Shown here piece after piece: positions 21,046-35,369 of a DNA stretch of 64,000 nucleotides (its first letter is position 1; each line of letters begins with the position of its first letter). Location of the stretch: contig CM068842.1 of the NCBI GenBank assembly GCA_028554795.2, forward strand, positions 54,077,608 to 54,141,607. The letters run 5' to 3'. This DNA is from Sinohyriopsis cumingii. Its lineage: Eukaryota > Mollusca > Bivalvia > Unionida > Unionidae. Both the position numbers and the translations under genes were made by a program. Under the pieces are notes generated by a model. It had not been told where the DNA came from, searched no databases, and was given only the letters and a program-made list of their open reading frames with translations.

Positions 21046-22877
21046 TAACAAAATGATATCTACAACAGTCAGTCAGTGTGATCAGCTGTTTGGGACTCCT
21101 GAAGCCTTTGAATGCCTTAGATTTCCTGAAAAGTATAAGGAAAACAAACAATGATAGTCAGAATCATAAACATAACATGATCACAAACATCAGACCTACT
21201 GTGCATCTAAATATATGTTTCATATGATGTTATATTTAAAGGAATTTGAGGAGGGTCATTGGAACTTTATGCCATCTTTCTGGGAGTTCCATTAATCTGA
21301 CATTTATCAAGCTGAGTACACTGGATTAGTGACACATAACACGAGAACATGATTTTGGATTCTTGCCTGTCCAGATTGTACGAGTCAGGAAGTAATTAAA
21401 ATAGTTTAGATGACTGACAAATCAATACTACTCTCAATCAATAATGGTGTTTGTAGCTTTTGAACAGAACAAACAATAACTACCAATCCAAATTCAATGT
21501 CACTTCATAACAAATAACAATAACCACCAATCCAAATCTAATGTATCACATGTCACTTCATCATACAAAAAAATGTGCAGGCTTCCAAATTTGATCCAAG
21601 TTAACATGCTACACAGCAACAGACAAACTTTGTGTAAAAGTGGCTATTTAATGATTAGTACAGTGCTTAAGTCATACATGGGAGTGAGGTTTGTACATAA
21701 GGAACAAGTTTGGAATGTCACCCTTACTCTGATATGTTATCAGTGGCTGAATGTGCTCATGGGAGTAAAAAAAATAACATGGATTTGGTGGGTGGTGGTT
21801 GTCAGACTTCAAGCTGCATAAGTCAGTCACATTGTGTTAATCTGAAGTAGGGAAGTAGGTGTTAATAGATTTTCTATTTTACTGATAGAAACAAATATTT
21901 GTGCCCATGACAGCTCTTTCTAATGAATTCCCAACTTAAAGCAAAGTGCACAAAGTGAAACAATCTAATTCGACTGAAGTTAGGTAAATCAAAGAGCTGT
22001 GTCAAAGAAACAGAAATTATTACACTTATTTGCCTTGAATATGAATGTTAGGTTATCTTTATTAAAGACTATTGGCTAGTTTATGATCTGTGTCAACATT
22101 TTTTAAAATTCAGATATTATTTCATATATAAAATACAAAAAATTATACTGGATGCTGTAATAGCATGGAGGTCTTATTCATATTTATGGCAAAATGTTGA
22201 AATGCAGCTGCGATTCAGGGAAAGATGAACCATCAGTGAAATGATCAAAGTCAAGCAAAAATAAATTTCAAAAGTCCTGGGTAATGGAGCTAGATATATG
22301 ATGTGCAGTTGCAAGGGGAGCATTTCATTCTTTGAATATTACTACAAACACTATACTGATCTTAACCATTTGGAAGTTTACAACATCAATCAACATAGTA
22401 ATACCATCCAGCATCAAAACAAGGCATGAATCCAGAAGTTAATCCCAAGCATAACTAACATGTTTAAAAAAATTATTGATGGAACATGTGACAAGAGCTG
22501 AATGATTTCCTGCTATTTTAAAGTTTATAGCAGAGAACGATCTGTCATTTGCAGTTACAGATCATTTTTCAGGTCTGCATTAGGAAACGTTCCTGGATAA
22601 TGATATCACTGAGAAATTCAGTTGTAAAGGAACAAGATGCTGAAATAATTCAATAAGATCTTCTAGAAGGTTTGAATAACAGTACTGTCCAGTCTCTATT
22701 AAGTGCAAATATGAACACTAAGAGACCAATAACTTTTTTTTACTAGTGGGAAGGAACCTGTTCTTCTTTTTATTAAAAATATTCTGGCCCCCAGTAGCTT
22801 GAAAAACAAGTCACTTGAAGGGACTTACTTTGCTGGGCAAAAAGAATTTCCTGGAATTCATGATAGGTTTGGTTCTG
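21046..22877. other. Intergenic DNA without recognised features
   Basis: No supported gene. Short frames only. Confidence 0.4.
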
Positions 22878-23055
22878 TGTGTTTAACACCATCTCCCAGC
22901 ACATGATAGGCTATATATAGTGGCCAGTATATTTGGTGGAGGAAGAACCTGTGAAGACCTAGGGAAGAACCACTGACCCATGGGAAGTTACTGAAAAGCT
23001 TTCTCACATACCCACAAGAGGTGAGATGTAATGCCAAGTGCCTTAGATCACTTCA
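22878..23055 (-). repeat. SINE family 2, partial copy
   Basis: The body matches the copy at 18842-19090 (ccagcacatgataggctata, then ggtggaggaagaacc). The tRNA-like head is eroded. Confidence 0.7.
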
Positions 23056-23149
23056 TAACCTGGGTCCTACCAATTGAAGATAAGACCATTTCTTCTTTTT
23101 AACTGCTGAGTGCTAAAACCATCTCTGATACTCTTCAGCAATAAAAAGA

Positions 23150-24442
23150 TTTAAAAATTAGCTGCTGTGGTGGATGTCAGATTGGCACCATTTTCATTTA
23201 GGACCCAGTAGACATAGTGAGAAGCCTGTTGGTGAAAACCTATGTCAATATGAACATCCATTCATGGGGAGTAGTGACAGCAAGATTTTCAAGACAGCCA
23301 TCAATGCAGCCATATTGGATGCACAACTGGCACCATTTTCATTAAGAACCAAAGAACCAGCTAAGTATCATAGGAAGTCTGTTGGTGAAAATCCCATGTT
23401 TATATAGCTATCCATCTGGATGAAGTAGATATTTACAAGATGGTCACCATGGTGGCCATATTGAGGGTCTGTTTGCATCATTTTCTTTTCAGACCAACTA
23501 GTCACCATAAGAACTCTTATGACGAAAACCACGTCAAAATGACTTTAAGAGTTGCAATAACAAGATTTTCAAGATGGCTGTTGTGGTGGCTCTACTGGAT
23601 ATCAGGTTCACACCATTTATATTTAGGACCAACTAGACATCACAAGAAGCCTTCTAGTGAAAGCATAATGTCAATATGATGAGCCATCTGGGGAAGTAGT
23701 CCTAACAAGACTTTCAAGACATCCATTGTGACAGCCATACTGTAAGTCAGACTGGCATAGAGGATCATAAATAAGTCTTTTACGGAAAACCCATCCATTC
23801 AGAAAGAGTAGTGAGAACAAGAGTTTCAAGATGGTCACTGTGGTGGCCATATTAGACATTAGATGGCACCATTTTCATTTAGGACCACATAGTCATCATA
23901 AAAAGTCTTTGAGTGAAACCCAATGTTGATCATTCAATCTGAAGTATTTATAACAAGACTGTTCAAGATGGCCACTGTATAAGCCATACTGAATGTCTAA
24001 GCAGCACCATTATTTTAACTTAGGTTCAACTAGACACCATATTAAGTTTTTAGTAAATATTTTTCATTCAGAAGGAGTAGTGATAACATTTTAAAGATGG
24101 CACCATTTCTAGTTAGGACCAATTAGACAAATAAAAAGTCTTCTGGTGAAAATCCTATGTTGATATGATCATTCATTCTGAAGGCGTAGCAATAACATGT
24201 GTTTCAAGATGGTTATATCAGATATCAGACCACTACCATTTCATTCAGTGCCAAAAAGGCATCATAAAAAGTCTTCAGTTCAAATCTCCATGTCAATATG
24301 ACTTTCCAATCAGGAGTAGAGCTAACAAGATTTTCAAGATGCCTGCCATGGTGACCATACTGGGCATCAGACTGGTGCCATGTTTTATTTTTGGACCAAG
24401 TAGATATCAATCATGTTTTTTAGTGTGTGTGTGGTTTGGATT
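23150..24442. repeat. Diverged satellite, about ten units of roughly 140 bp
   Basis: The phrases tggcaccattttcatttagg, accaactagacatcat, agtcttctggtgaaaac and caagattttcaagatgg recur in the same order at spacings of about 95-150 bp from 23179 to 24368. The array resumes after the SINE at 24706-24790, so it is interrupted by that insertion. Confidence 0.75.
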
Positions 24443-24706
24443 TCTAAGGTAGCTTTAACAATTTTTCAGACATATTGCTACGATGTCTGCAGAGTGGCAG
24501 TTTATAGTGATGTCTAGCATTGGGCTATGATGCCACAGAAATGTAGCATCATGTCCCACCCAGTGACATCATCCTGACACCAGGTATACCAGTCCTAACA
24601 CTAATCTCTTAATGTTGAGCGCCAAGCAAGGCAGCTGTTAGTACCATTTTTGTACGTCTTTGGTATGACTCTGCCAGGGATCGAACCAATGACCTCCCAC
24701 ATCTGA
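24443..24706 (-). repeat. SINE family 1 copy inserted in satellite
   Basis: Same body and degenerate B box (gatcgaacc) as the 14.8 kb copy. Satellite sequence flanks it on both sides. Confidence 0.75.
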
Positions 24707-25317
24707 GGTTATATAAGTAAAAACTCAATGTTTATATAACCATCCATTCAGAAAGTTTATCGATAATAAGAATTTCAAGACAGAAACTTGGTGTATTTGT
24801 TATTTAATGTCTGTGTGGTTGTCTTTATATGTTTGCACATGTGTGTATCATAACATAATGCAATATGAAGCCTACCAATTATTTTTTGTTTGATATTTTT
24901 TTCATATTTTAATAGCAACTTTTATTTTCTTTCATTCAAACTGTAATTGCCTCTCATTTTCTATAAGCTTATATTGGTAGATGACATATCCTCTGCTGTA
25001 AAGCATAACTTGTTTTTGGGGTCACATACACTATCCTCTTTGGGACCATAAAAGAATCCTATGGAAGGTTGCTAGGAATGAATACACACACCACACACAC
25101 ACACTGATTTAGAGTAAGATTTTCTGGAGTAACATACTTCTTTCTTGAAATGTTAAATCAAGTTTTATGACCAAAGATCCATGCTGTCTGCTTGAATTCA
25201 CAAGTGTATTGACTAAACATGTAAACACAAAATGCAACATTAGATCTGAGTGTACACTGTTCCTACTGACATATGTGTTATATATGAACAAATGAGGTAA
25301 TTTCATAATTTATTTAC

Positions 25318-25424
25318 CTAATGAGAGAAACATCCCAGCTGATGGCATGCAAAAGAGACAGAGTTCCCCAGTAAAATTAATGCTGGGATGTATCCAAATC
25401 TTCCCCACTTTCGCTTCTCTGGAT
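25318..25424 (-). CDS. MGST3: MGST3 coding exon 5 with stop
   Basis: Acceptor gcatag. Completes an Asp codon (Asp-Pro-Glu-Lys-Arg), then the last membrane helix, and ends in TAG. Confidence 0.92.
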
Positions 25425-28400
25425 CTATGCCAAAAGAAAACATAATGTTGTTACTTTTCTATATATTTGATAATGCAGACAACAAACAACAGATTGCCAG
25501 GATCTGGCAACACTGCTGCAAAATATTTATTCATCTAACCTTAGTTCTCATCTTTGCATGGAATACTTTCAAACCTTGCCCACTGCAAACCTTTATATCT
25601 ATCTAATCTATCTATCTATCTTTCTTTCTTTCTTTGCTTTGGCATTTTTACCTCTTTGCAATTGCAACACTGTAATCCAAGTAATTCCTCCTCTCAGTTA
25701 AAATTCATTACTATGTATAGTTTCTCATATGCTCTTTTGAAGCCATATGGTCTAAAAGGATTGCATATATCTTTCAAACACACTTTCAAGAGTGAATACA
25801 CTGCATCAGAATATAATACATTTATACAATGACAAAATGTATTCATAACATACATACAATACAGAGAATGTCTATTTGATGATAAACTGTGGCTTAAAAC
25901 CATTGTTATATGTATATACGTATGAGTGTAATGAGAAACTGAGGGCACTGTTCAGATAAGGAAGCCAAAGCATGCATGTGTGTGTGCACACACACACACA
26001 CACACATTAACCACATACTACAGAGATACTTTTATGACTTATATAATGATATGATTTATTGCAGCTGTGTGTTTTTTGTCCTATGCCCTAAAATTATTTT
26101 ACTTACCAGGAAACAAAGTCAAACTAAAGTAGATGATATTGGACAATTGACAGAATTAGTTCAAAGAAATCCAGGGTCAAATCAGAGATACTATTATCAA
26201 ACAGCATTCATCTTTAGTAGCACCATGAGGTCATACCATACAAAGAGACTCCCTTTCTGTCATGCCCACCCTCTAGACAGGTAGAAAGCATAAATCATTA
26301 ACATTGACCCGAGTCAAGCATGTGGACAGACATGGATGGGTGTCATCATCATCATCATCAGTCTCATGACCTAGTGTGGTCGTTGAGGCACTGTGTTGCT
26401 GAACATCTGACCAGTTCCCTCCACTTGTCTCGATCACGTGCCAATACCTGTGTCTACGCAAAACTTTTCCTGGTCCATTCTGCGATGTTGTCAGTCCACT
26501 TTTTTCTCTGTCTACCTCTCCTTCTGCCACCCTGGACGCTGCCCTGCAGGACTGTTGTGGATAGACTGTTGGCTCTAGTGACATGGCCATACCATTTGAG
26601 CTTTCTCTTTTCGACGGTGGTGAGGAGGTCCTCAGATTGGCCCACTCCGCACCTGATGGTGTCACGCACTTCTTCATTTGTGATGTGGTCCATGTAAGAG
26701 ATGCCAAGGATGGTTCTGTAGCATCTCATTTCAAGTGACTGGATTCTTCGTTGTAATTCTGCTGTCAGGGTCCATGCCTCACATGAGTACAAAAAGACTG
26801 AGAGGACTAGAGCTCGCAATAGTCTGATTTTAGTTTTCAGACAGTTATTCTTGTCTCTCCAGATGGGTCTTAGCTTTGACATAGCTGTCATTGTTTGTGC
26901 TGCTCTTGACAAAATTTCTGCTCTTGATCCCTCTTCAGTGATTATAGAACCAAGATATTTGAACTGACTCACTGTTTCCAATTCATGTCCTCTGACTTTA
27001 ATCTTGGCTGAGATTTGTTTGCCACTACTTGTCATCAGCTTTGTCTTCTCAGCGCTTATCTCCATGTCAAATCTGGAAGATGTTTCATCCAGGTTCCTCA
27101 CTAAGGTGGCTAGCTCATCTTCACTGCCTGCCAGTCCATCAATGTCGTCTGCAAAGCGGAGGTTGGTGATGTTACGCCCTCCAATGCTGACTGTCCCACA
27201 GTTGTTTTCCAGGGCTTCGCTCATGATGCGCTCTAAGTAGATGTTGAAAAGCGTGGGTGACAGGAGACAGCCTTGACGCACTCCCACTGTTGTCTGGAAC
27301 CAGTCCCCCACAGCACCTTGGGCAATTACTGCATTGGTAGCCTTGGCGTACAGCTGCTTGATGGTATTGATTAACTTTTGACCCATGTTATACTTCTTCA
27401 TTGTGGCCCACAATGCCTCATGCCACACTCTGTCAAAGGCCTTTTTGAAATCTATGAACACATGATAGATGTCTTGTTGTTGTTGCGAGTACTTTTCGCA
27501 CAGAACCCTGAGATTGAATATTTGTTCTGTTGTGCTTCTTCCACTCCGGAACCCGGCCTGTTCTTCAGCGATTATTTCTTCTGCTTGTGGTTTCAGTCTG
27601 TTCAAGATGATCTTCAGCATTACCTTACTAGCATGGCTGATCAAACTGATAGTTCTGTAATTTTGGCATAGCTGGAGATTGCCTTTTTTGGGAAGTGTTA
27701 TAATCAGTGACTGGGTCCATTGTGTTGGCCATTCACCTGTCTGGATGGGTGTACATATGGACAACACAGTCATCACCTTATCAAGATCTCCCATGATGGA
27801 GAAAAATGATAAAACATGCTTATAATGACGTTCTCTGAACCATTACAATTACTTTGCTCTATCGATAATTTGTTATAGCCATAACACTGCAATGGGTATG
27901 ATATTTCACTTAGTACTAACTGCAAATTTGTTTCATCATATTCATGCTAACCAAATTTTACTGTACCAGTGTCACACTGAAAAATACCAGATGTTATTTT
28001 ACTACTGTGCCACACTGAGAAATACCAAATTTTACTGTACTAGTGTCACACTGAAAAATATAAAATTTTAGTGTACCACTGTTCCACACTGAGAAAAACC
28101 AAATGTTATTTCACCACTGTGCCACACTGAGAAATACCAAATTTTACTGTAGCAGTTTTACGCTGAAAAATCTTAACTTTTATTTTCCACTGTGCCAAAT
28201 GAGAAATACCAAATTTTACTGTACCACTGTTCCACACTGAGAAATACCAAATTTTATTGTACCACTTTACCACACTGAGAAATGTCATGTCCCTTTGTTT
28301 AAGAAGGTATGAATTTCAAAGGTGAATTCGTTTAACACATGGGTTATGAAACAATACACTTTACCAGTGCATCAATCAATCATAAGCAGATTACATTGTT

Positions 28401-31400
28401 CATCTTACCTGATCAATATCAATGATGTGTGATTTAGATTTTTCAACATTGCCGTAACAATTTTTCAGTCATATCACTACGACATCTGCAGTGTGTCAGT
28501 TTATAGTGATGCCTAGCACTGGTGTATCATGCCGCAGACATATAGCATGATGTACCACCCAGTCACATTATCCTGAAACCAGGCAACCAGTCCTAACACT
28601 AACCTCTTAATGCTGAGTGCCTAGTAAGCCAGCAATAAGTATGACTTGGCCTGGGTTTGAACCCACGACCTCCTGCACCGGAGGCAGATGCTCTAACCCC
28701 TAGGCCACCAGAGTGGTATTGATGATCAATATCAAATGATCACTAATGTAATATCTTGTTTAATAGTACCTCCAGTATAATATCCTTTTGCAAACAGTAT
28801 CCTGCTAAGCAAATACAGGACTCCTGTGGCAGCAGTTATCCTCTGCAAAGACAAAGTTATATAGGTCACATTCAAATTTTACAGTTATAGGTCACTGTAA
28901 AAGTTTACACAGTAAAACCTGCCTTTGTGAAAGTGTCCATAAAAAAATGTCTGCTTATAAATGGCCACATGTATAACCTCCTTATCCATACATAACCTCA
29001 AGATAAGAGGGCAATTGTCCATAAAGCAAATAGTGGTGTTGTCCTTTGAGTATCCTGTATAGACACCAATAATTCTGTGGTAACAGTAAATTACAAAAGA
29101 AATGATAAAGAACTTATTATAGGAATTCACACCCTACTGTGTAATCTACGCATAATTTCTAAATTGTGCTTAATATTCGATCACGTTTATAGATACCACT
29201 GAAATTTGTAATAAGAAACATTTAATTAGTTGTATATATATTTCTAGGATATTTACAGATAACATCTTTTTACATATCCAACACAATTAATTTGGACATG
29301 ACTGCCTAATAATTCTGATATTATAGATTTTTTGTTGTTGGGGTATATAAATTTGTCTCTATTTCTATGCTACAAACCATAAAATGAAAGATTAAACAAA
29401 CAATGATCATTCTTTGGAAACAATAAAAATACAAAGAAGCAAAAATGAAAGACATAACAATAGTATTTCTTTGGAAACAATAATAATGCTAAAAAGAATG
29501 AAATGAAAGACTTGACAAACAATGACCTTTCCTTGGAAACAATAATAATGCTACAGAAGGATGAGTTTAAATACAAGTACCTACATAAATGTAATTGTTT
29601 CAAAAACCATATAAAATTATACCCATGAAAATAAATGAATACACATTATATGAAGAATTGAATTAAAGCATATATCAATGTAGTCATATAGCTGCTTTCA
29701 TTGTGACATCTGGTTTATAATGGCTAACACCTCTTGATTGGCTAAAAATATAGACATACTTTTAACGCTGATATTATGGTATGTATTTCTTGGGGTGTTT
29801 ATATATTTATTTATATATTTATTTATATGTGTTTATATATGATCTTCCAAGAAGCATTTATGCACAGGAATGAAATAAAGTGAATAACCTGCCATTTAAT
29901 GGTATGTATAATTGAATTCTTAAAAATGACATCTAAACCTGAAATAATTAATCTGTACTTAATGCCTACAGCTTGTATAACACGCAAGCAATTTCAATTT
30001 GCAAACAGCACAAGATGCTTCATATTAAGTGTTGGTAGATCAGTTTCTAATCCATTTGTTTTAAGTCTGATCTGCCAGTGAACTATGTGATGACAGATCT
30101 GTGTATATACTGTCTCAAATTTAACCTGCCAGTAAATTGCTATCACAGATCTGTGTATATACTGTTTCAAATTTGACCTGTTAGTGAATTGCTATCGCAG
30201 ATCTGTGTATATACTGTTTCAAATTTGAACTGCCAGTGAATGGCTATCGCAGATCTGTGTATATACTGTTTCAAATTTGATCTTGCCAGTGAATTGCTAT
30301 CACAGATCTGTGTATATACTGTTTCAAATTTGACCTGCCAGTGAATGGCTATTGCAGATCTGTGTATAATTGTTTGGAGTTAGATGTGCTGTGTACAAGA
30401 GTATTCGATGGTCCCTCACTATGGAGAACCTGATTATTACATGGCCCCTGATGTAACATGAGCATGACCATGGATTAATGTGATTCAAATATAGATCTAC
30501 TTATAACAAGTTTATCCGATGGGCAACCAGTACTATGTCATTTTTATCGGTCTTGTGAGTTTACTAACCAAATCGGAGTTTTCACATTTCTGAGAGTGAA
30601 ATACATCATTTGGAACATAACATTACTTATGATAGCTCACCGTGATATGAAATTCAATGCTTTACCTAATTGGCTAATAAAACAAAGTAGACCTGGAATT
30701 CCAAAAGACCACAGAACACACACTTTTATCAGCGTCTGACACATCCCAATTACATGAGGGATCTTGATTTATTCAGACCTGGTCGTGAATTATATTTCCC
30801 CATATAACGTACCCCATTATGTTTAGTAAACATTATATTACCCCATATAATGTACCCCATTATATTTAGTAAACAGTATATTTCCCCATATAACATACCT
30901 CATTATAATTAGTAAACATTAAAAATAAGAAAATAATGCAAAAAAGATTTATTTCATGAGGTGAAGCAGCGAATTATACTCAGTGACATGAAAACAAGAG
31001 TAGTGTGACCAGCACATTACTCATCTGTCCCATGCTTAATAATATCCCATGTTAATAAGGACTGTGCAGAAACCATTTGTTTTCTTTCAGTCAAAGTAAC
31101 CATAACCTTTGACATAATACGCATTTTTCATGATCTGCATATTTAAAGCTCAAACAAGCAGAAGGTATCTGTAGCTGATGAGATGCAAATTATTCTTTTG
31201 CACCTTTAGTTGCACATTATCGATAATGATAGATGCCTATTCAAAAGGTTCACAGCAAAGCCTGAAGAAAACACTGCAGAACATGTGCAATGTTTGCCTA
31301 AGCAAAAAGAAGACTTTCAACCCTCAGGCTCAACCTCTTCCCTTGTGACACAGCTAATTTTGGAATATAATGAAGTATCTTAGCTAGCCAATGGCAATCA

Positions 31401-34400
31401 ACCTGCATCATTCCATATAAATGCATAACAATTTTGAACAACAGCCTTGGGTTAGCAAAGCAGAAAATGATGACACAAAATCCCACATTTAATTTCCATT
31501 ATTACATACAGGGTACTGTAGTCCACCAACGAGGAGGAGCATGAGAAATGATGGATAACCTTCCATTCTGAAAGAAATGAGAATCTTGTTAAATACAATC
31601 TAACACTTGAAAGTATCTTTTCTTTAAAGCCATCTCTTCCCAATTTAGCAAAGAAATCCTGGAAAACATCTGTTTTTCAACTTTGTATTGAAAAGGTGTT
31701 CAATATTTCACTCATACAAGTTCAACGTTTATTTTTTAACTAGATAATGTGTGTGTTTGTGTGCGTGTATGTGTGATTAGAATTTTTAACATAGGTTTAA
31801 CAATTTTTCAATCATATCGCTATGATGTCTGCACTGTGGCAGCTTATAGTGATGTCTAGCACTGGGACATCATGCAGCAGACATGCAGCATGATGTCCTG
31901 CCCAGTGACATTATCCTGACACCAGGCTTACCAGTCCTAACATTAACCTCTTAATGCTGAGTGCAAAACGAGGCAGCTGTTAGTACCATTTTTATACGTT
32001 TTTGGTATGACTCGGCTGGGGTCTGAACCCGCACCTCTAGCAACTGAGGCAGATGCTCTAACCACAAGGCCACCAGAGCAGTCCTTGAACTACATATAAT
32101 GTATAACATGTAAAGCTGTTTACAGTAAGTAACATGAAGCAGGTATTTTATTTTTGGCACATAGTGTTTTAGCATTTACTGATTTAGACAGCTATTAAAA
32201 GTGGTAAATTATGATGTGATTATTTTCATGATTTTACTCAACAACAAGAAGTAGTAAAAATTTTTCTGCTGCCAAAACTTTCTAACTAATCAAATAAAAC
32301 TATTAAGATAATATGACCCAGACTTATATTGGAAAGCTTTAACTACAAAACTTACGTTTGCAGGTGCGCTCTCTGTATGCAGTTGAAAACATGTTCTTCT
32401 TCCTTGTGATACACTGCTGGATGCTGGAAATATAAACACTTAACATATGAAATAACTATGTAAGTCCCACTGTTCATGCTAACGAGTACAAATTCATTAA
32501 ATACCAAGTGATGCTTATATCGTTACGTTTTATATTTTTTTATTAAACTCTAATATGGTATGGTCTGATTAAATCAAGCTTTCAAACATAATGGAGATCT
32601 GACGGACTCATAATTGTTTTTGCATTTTTGTGACTTTTGGAATTAATGTTCAACTTGTTTTAAGTAGTCCATCAGGTAAAGTGGTAATCATTAATTATAA
32701 TATGTTGACATTTTCACTCTGAGAAATAACAAAGCTGTAATTTGATGCATCAACTGAAATGTCCACATAACATGAACCTGTATTAGAACCCATCAGATTT
32801 AGTTGTTTTTAGTAAATCATGGTATGAAATAGACTGCTAATATGGTATAATAATAATAATAATAATAATAAAATATAAAATATAATAATAATACAATTAT
32901 GACAATAGCATTAAGATTAATTCAATTCCAAAGCAGCCTATGATTTAGTCAAAGATGTAGACATTTTTGTATGTATCACTTCGTGGGCTGAGGATTTAGA
33001 ATAGGCCCAAAGAATGTCCTGCACATAATAAGAAGCAACTAATGGAGGCAACCTTTTTAACTTGGGATGTATCCTATTATGATTTTCTTGTAGCAAAGTC
33101 CTTGAACAATTTTCAAGAGTAATGGCTTTATATAAAGAATTTGACTATATTTTCATTTTGTATGCTTTTGAGGAATCCGAAGTTTACTCAGCACTGTATA
33201 GCCAGGGCTGTGTTGGTGCTCCATTAAGTTTGACACAAAAATATATTCTTTACTACACATGAACAGTTTTCATGTGATTCTTTTGTGGCTTTTTCTGGAC
33301 CTAACACAATAAGTGATCAAGTTACCTTATGTTCATTTGCAAGTATTTTTTAAATTTAGTTATTACTTGAACACTGTAAAAACAACTTTCATAATTCTTC
33401 ATTGCTCTTAATTCTGTTCTTACACATTATACTGAAGAGTCACGATGGCTCAGAAATTCAAAGGTGGCTTAGTGCCTAGAATACTGGATTTATAATACAT
33501 GGATATTGGGTTGGAATCTTGCCCAATCCAAACTGAAAGCTGAAATATGATAGAGTGGTCTTTGAATTGGAAAAAATAGGAGAAAAAGGAAGTCACTAAA
33601 CATGGATGAACAGCTAAGATAACGACTGAACTCAGGTCTGAAGAGGTGCAAAGCAAGTGTGTCACCAATGGACTGCCTGTCTTCTCCCTTCTGGAATCAC
33701 TTTTGGGAATTAGTAATGAACTGGTCAAAGGATCTGAACATTGTTTGAGAAAAACTTCAGTTGAATATATTCTCAGTGAAATGCACAAGGGAAGAACTAC
33801 TGAACCACGAGAAGCTACTGGCAAACTTTATTACGTACCAACGTTAGCCGAGCCTGAGACTCAAACCCGGAAGGTGAGATAGCAGCAATCCGGAATGGTG
33901 AGCGCTTTAGATGAATGGGGACTTCGAATTAGCAATATATGATGTCACCATTGGGAATCAAACCCTGTTCTCTCTTGTAGTCAGGTACACAATACCAGTT
34001 GACTAAATGACCTGGACCAACTAGGCTGGTGAGAAAGTGCCTATAGGACTCATGGTACTAATTCAATTGCCATAGTAAACCTATGCAAACACCATGCTAT
34101 AACAAATTCAATAACGTTAAATTTCTGAGTGCTCATGATTAAACCTATATATATCAGTATAGATGAAACCTGGATGTCAGCTTCTGTGTTGAGGAAAGGA
34201 TATGTGCCATGGCATTTTCTGGACCTACTTGTGTTTGAAACATGTGGTTTCAATTCCACACCAGAGAGTCAGTTGCTAATTTCAGTATTAAGTATTCTAA
34301 ATTCAAGACTGTTAAAGGAGTGAAATTCCATCAATAAAACAATGTCCTAATTTTTTTTCACTTACAACTAAGATAAGCTCTCAAAAGATTCTTTTTCCTA

Positions 34401-35309
34401 CAACATAACATACATTATTAAACAACCAATCCTGGTCAGCCTAACCCATATATACTCTATTTAATGTTCACCCATTTCCAGGCTGGTTCCCATTTTTCCA
34501 TATAATTAGTACCATGTATCCTTTATAGACCTCAAAGCATTCCACTCTCCCAATCCTTACTATGACATTTGTCCTTGAATGTCACCCAGATTTACCACTC
34601 CTTCCAGTCAGAATGCAATTGGCAGAGTGGATCTAAAGCGTTGTCTGTTACGCATCACTACCACCTCTGTCTGCGTGGGTTCGAGTCTTGGATTCAGCCA
34701 ACGTGGGTATGTGAGAAAGCTTGCCAGTAGCTTCTCGTGGGTCGGTGGTTCTTCTTTCCGGGCTTTTCGCTGGTTGTTCCTCCACCATTAATACTGGCCG
34801 CCATGTATAGCCAATCGTGTGTTGAAAAATGGCGTTAAACCCTACAACAACAAACAGTCAAAATGCATTTTCCACCATGCCATCACTGCTGAAAGTCAGA
34901 CAAACTGTCAGATGTAATGTAAAAGACTACAAGGTCTTGATGTTGCAATCAAGAAATGAACTCAGTTATTCTATCTCACAGCCTGGGTGCACAATACCAC
35001 TAAAAAGTCTGCAGCAGCTAGCCTGGTTACTAAATGGCCTTAATGGCCTCACCTACTATACTTTAATTCAAAGACACAATCAAATCTATTGAGGATTATA
35101 AGATGGCAGATCTCTGATATATAGTACACACAGGACTTTCTACGGAGATTTGGAAAAGGTTCTTAGGGTCAAACATTTTGGGAAATTTCAGGCTAATTGG
35201 GAACAAAATTTTCTGGTGTAAATTGCTGAAACTGCCAATGCTAATGATTTTCAAATTTTAAAATATTTCTGTTTGGGAAGGAAGTCCATTATCAGCAAAT
35301 GAGGATCCC

Positions 35310-35369
<60 letters not shown>

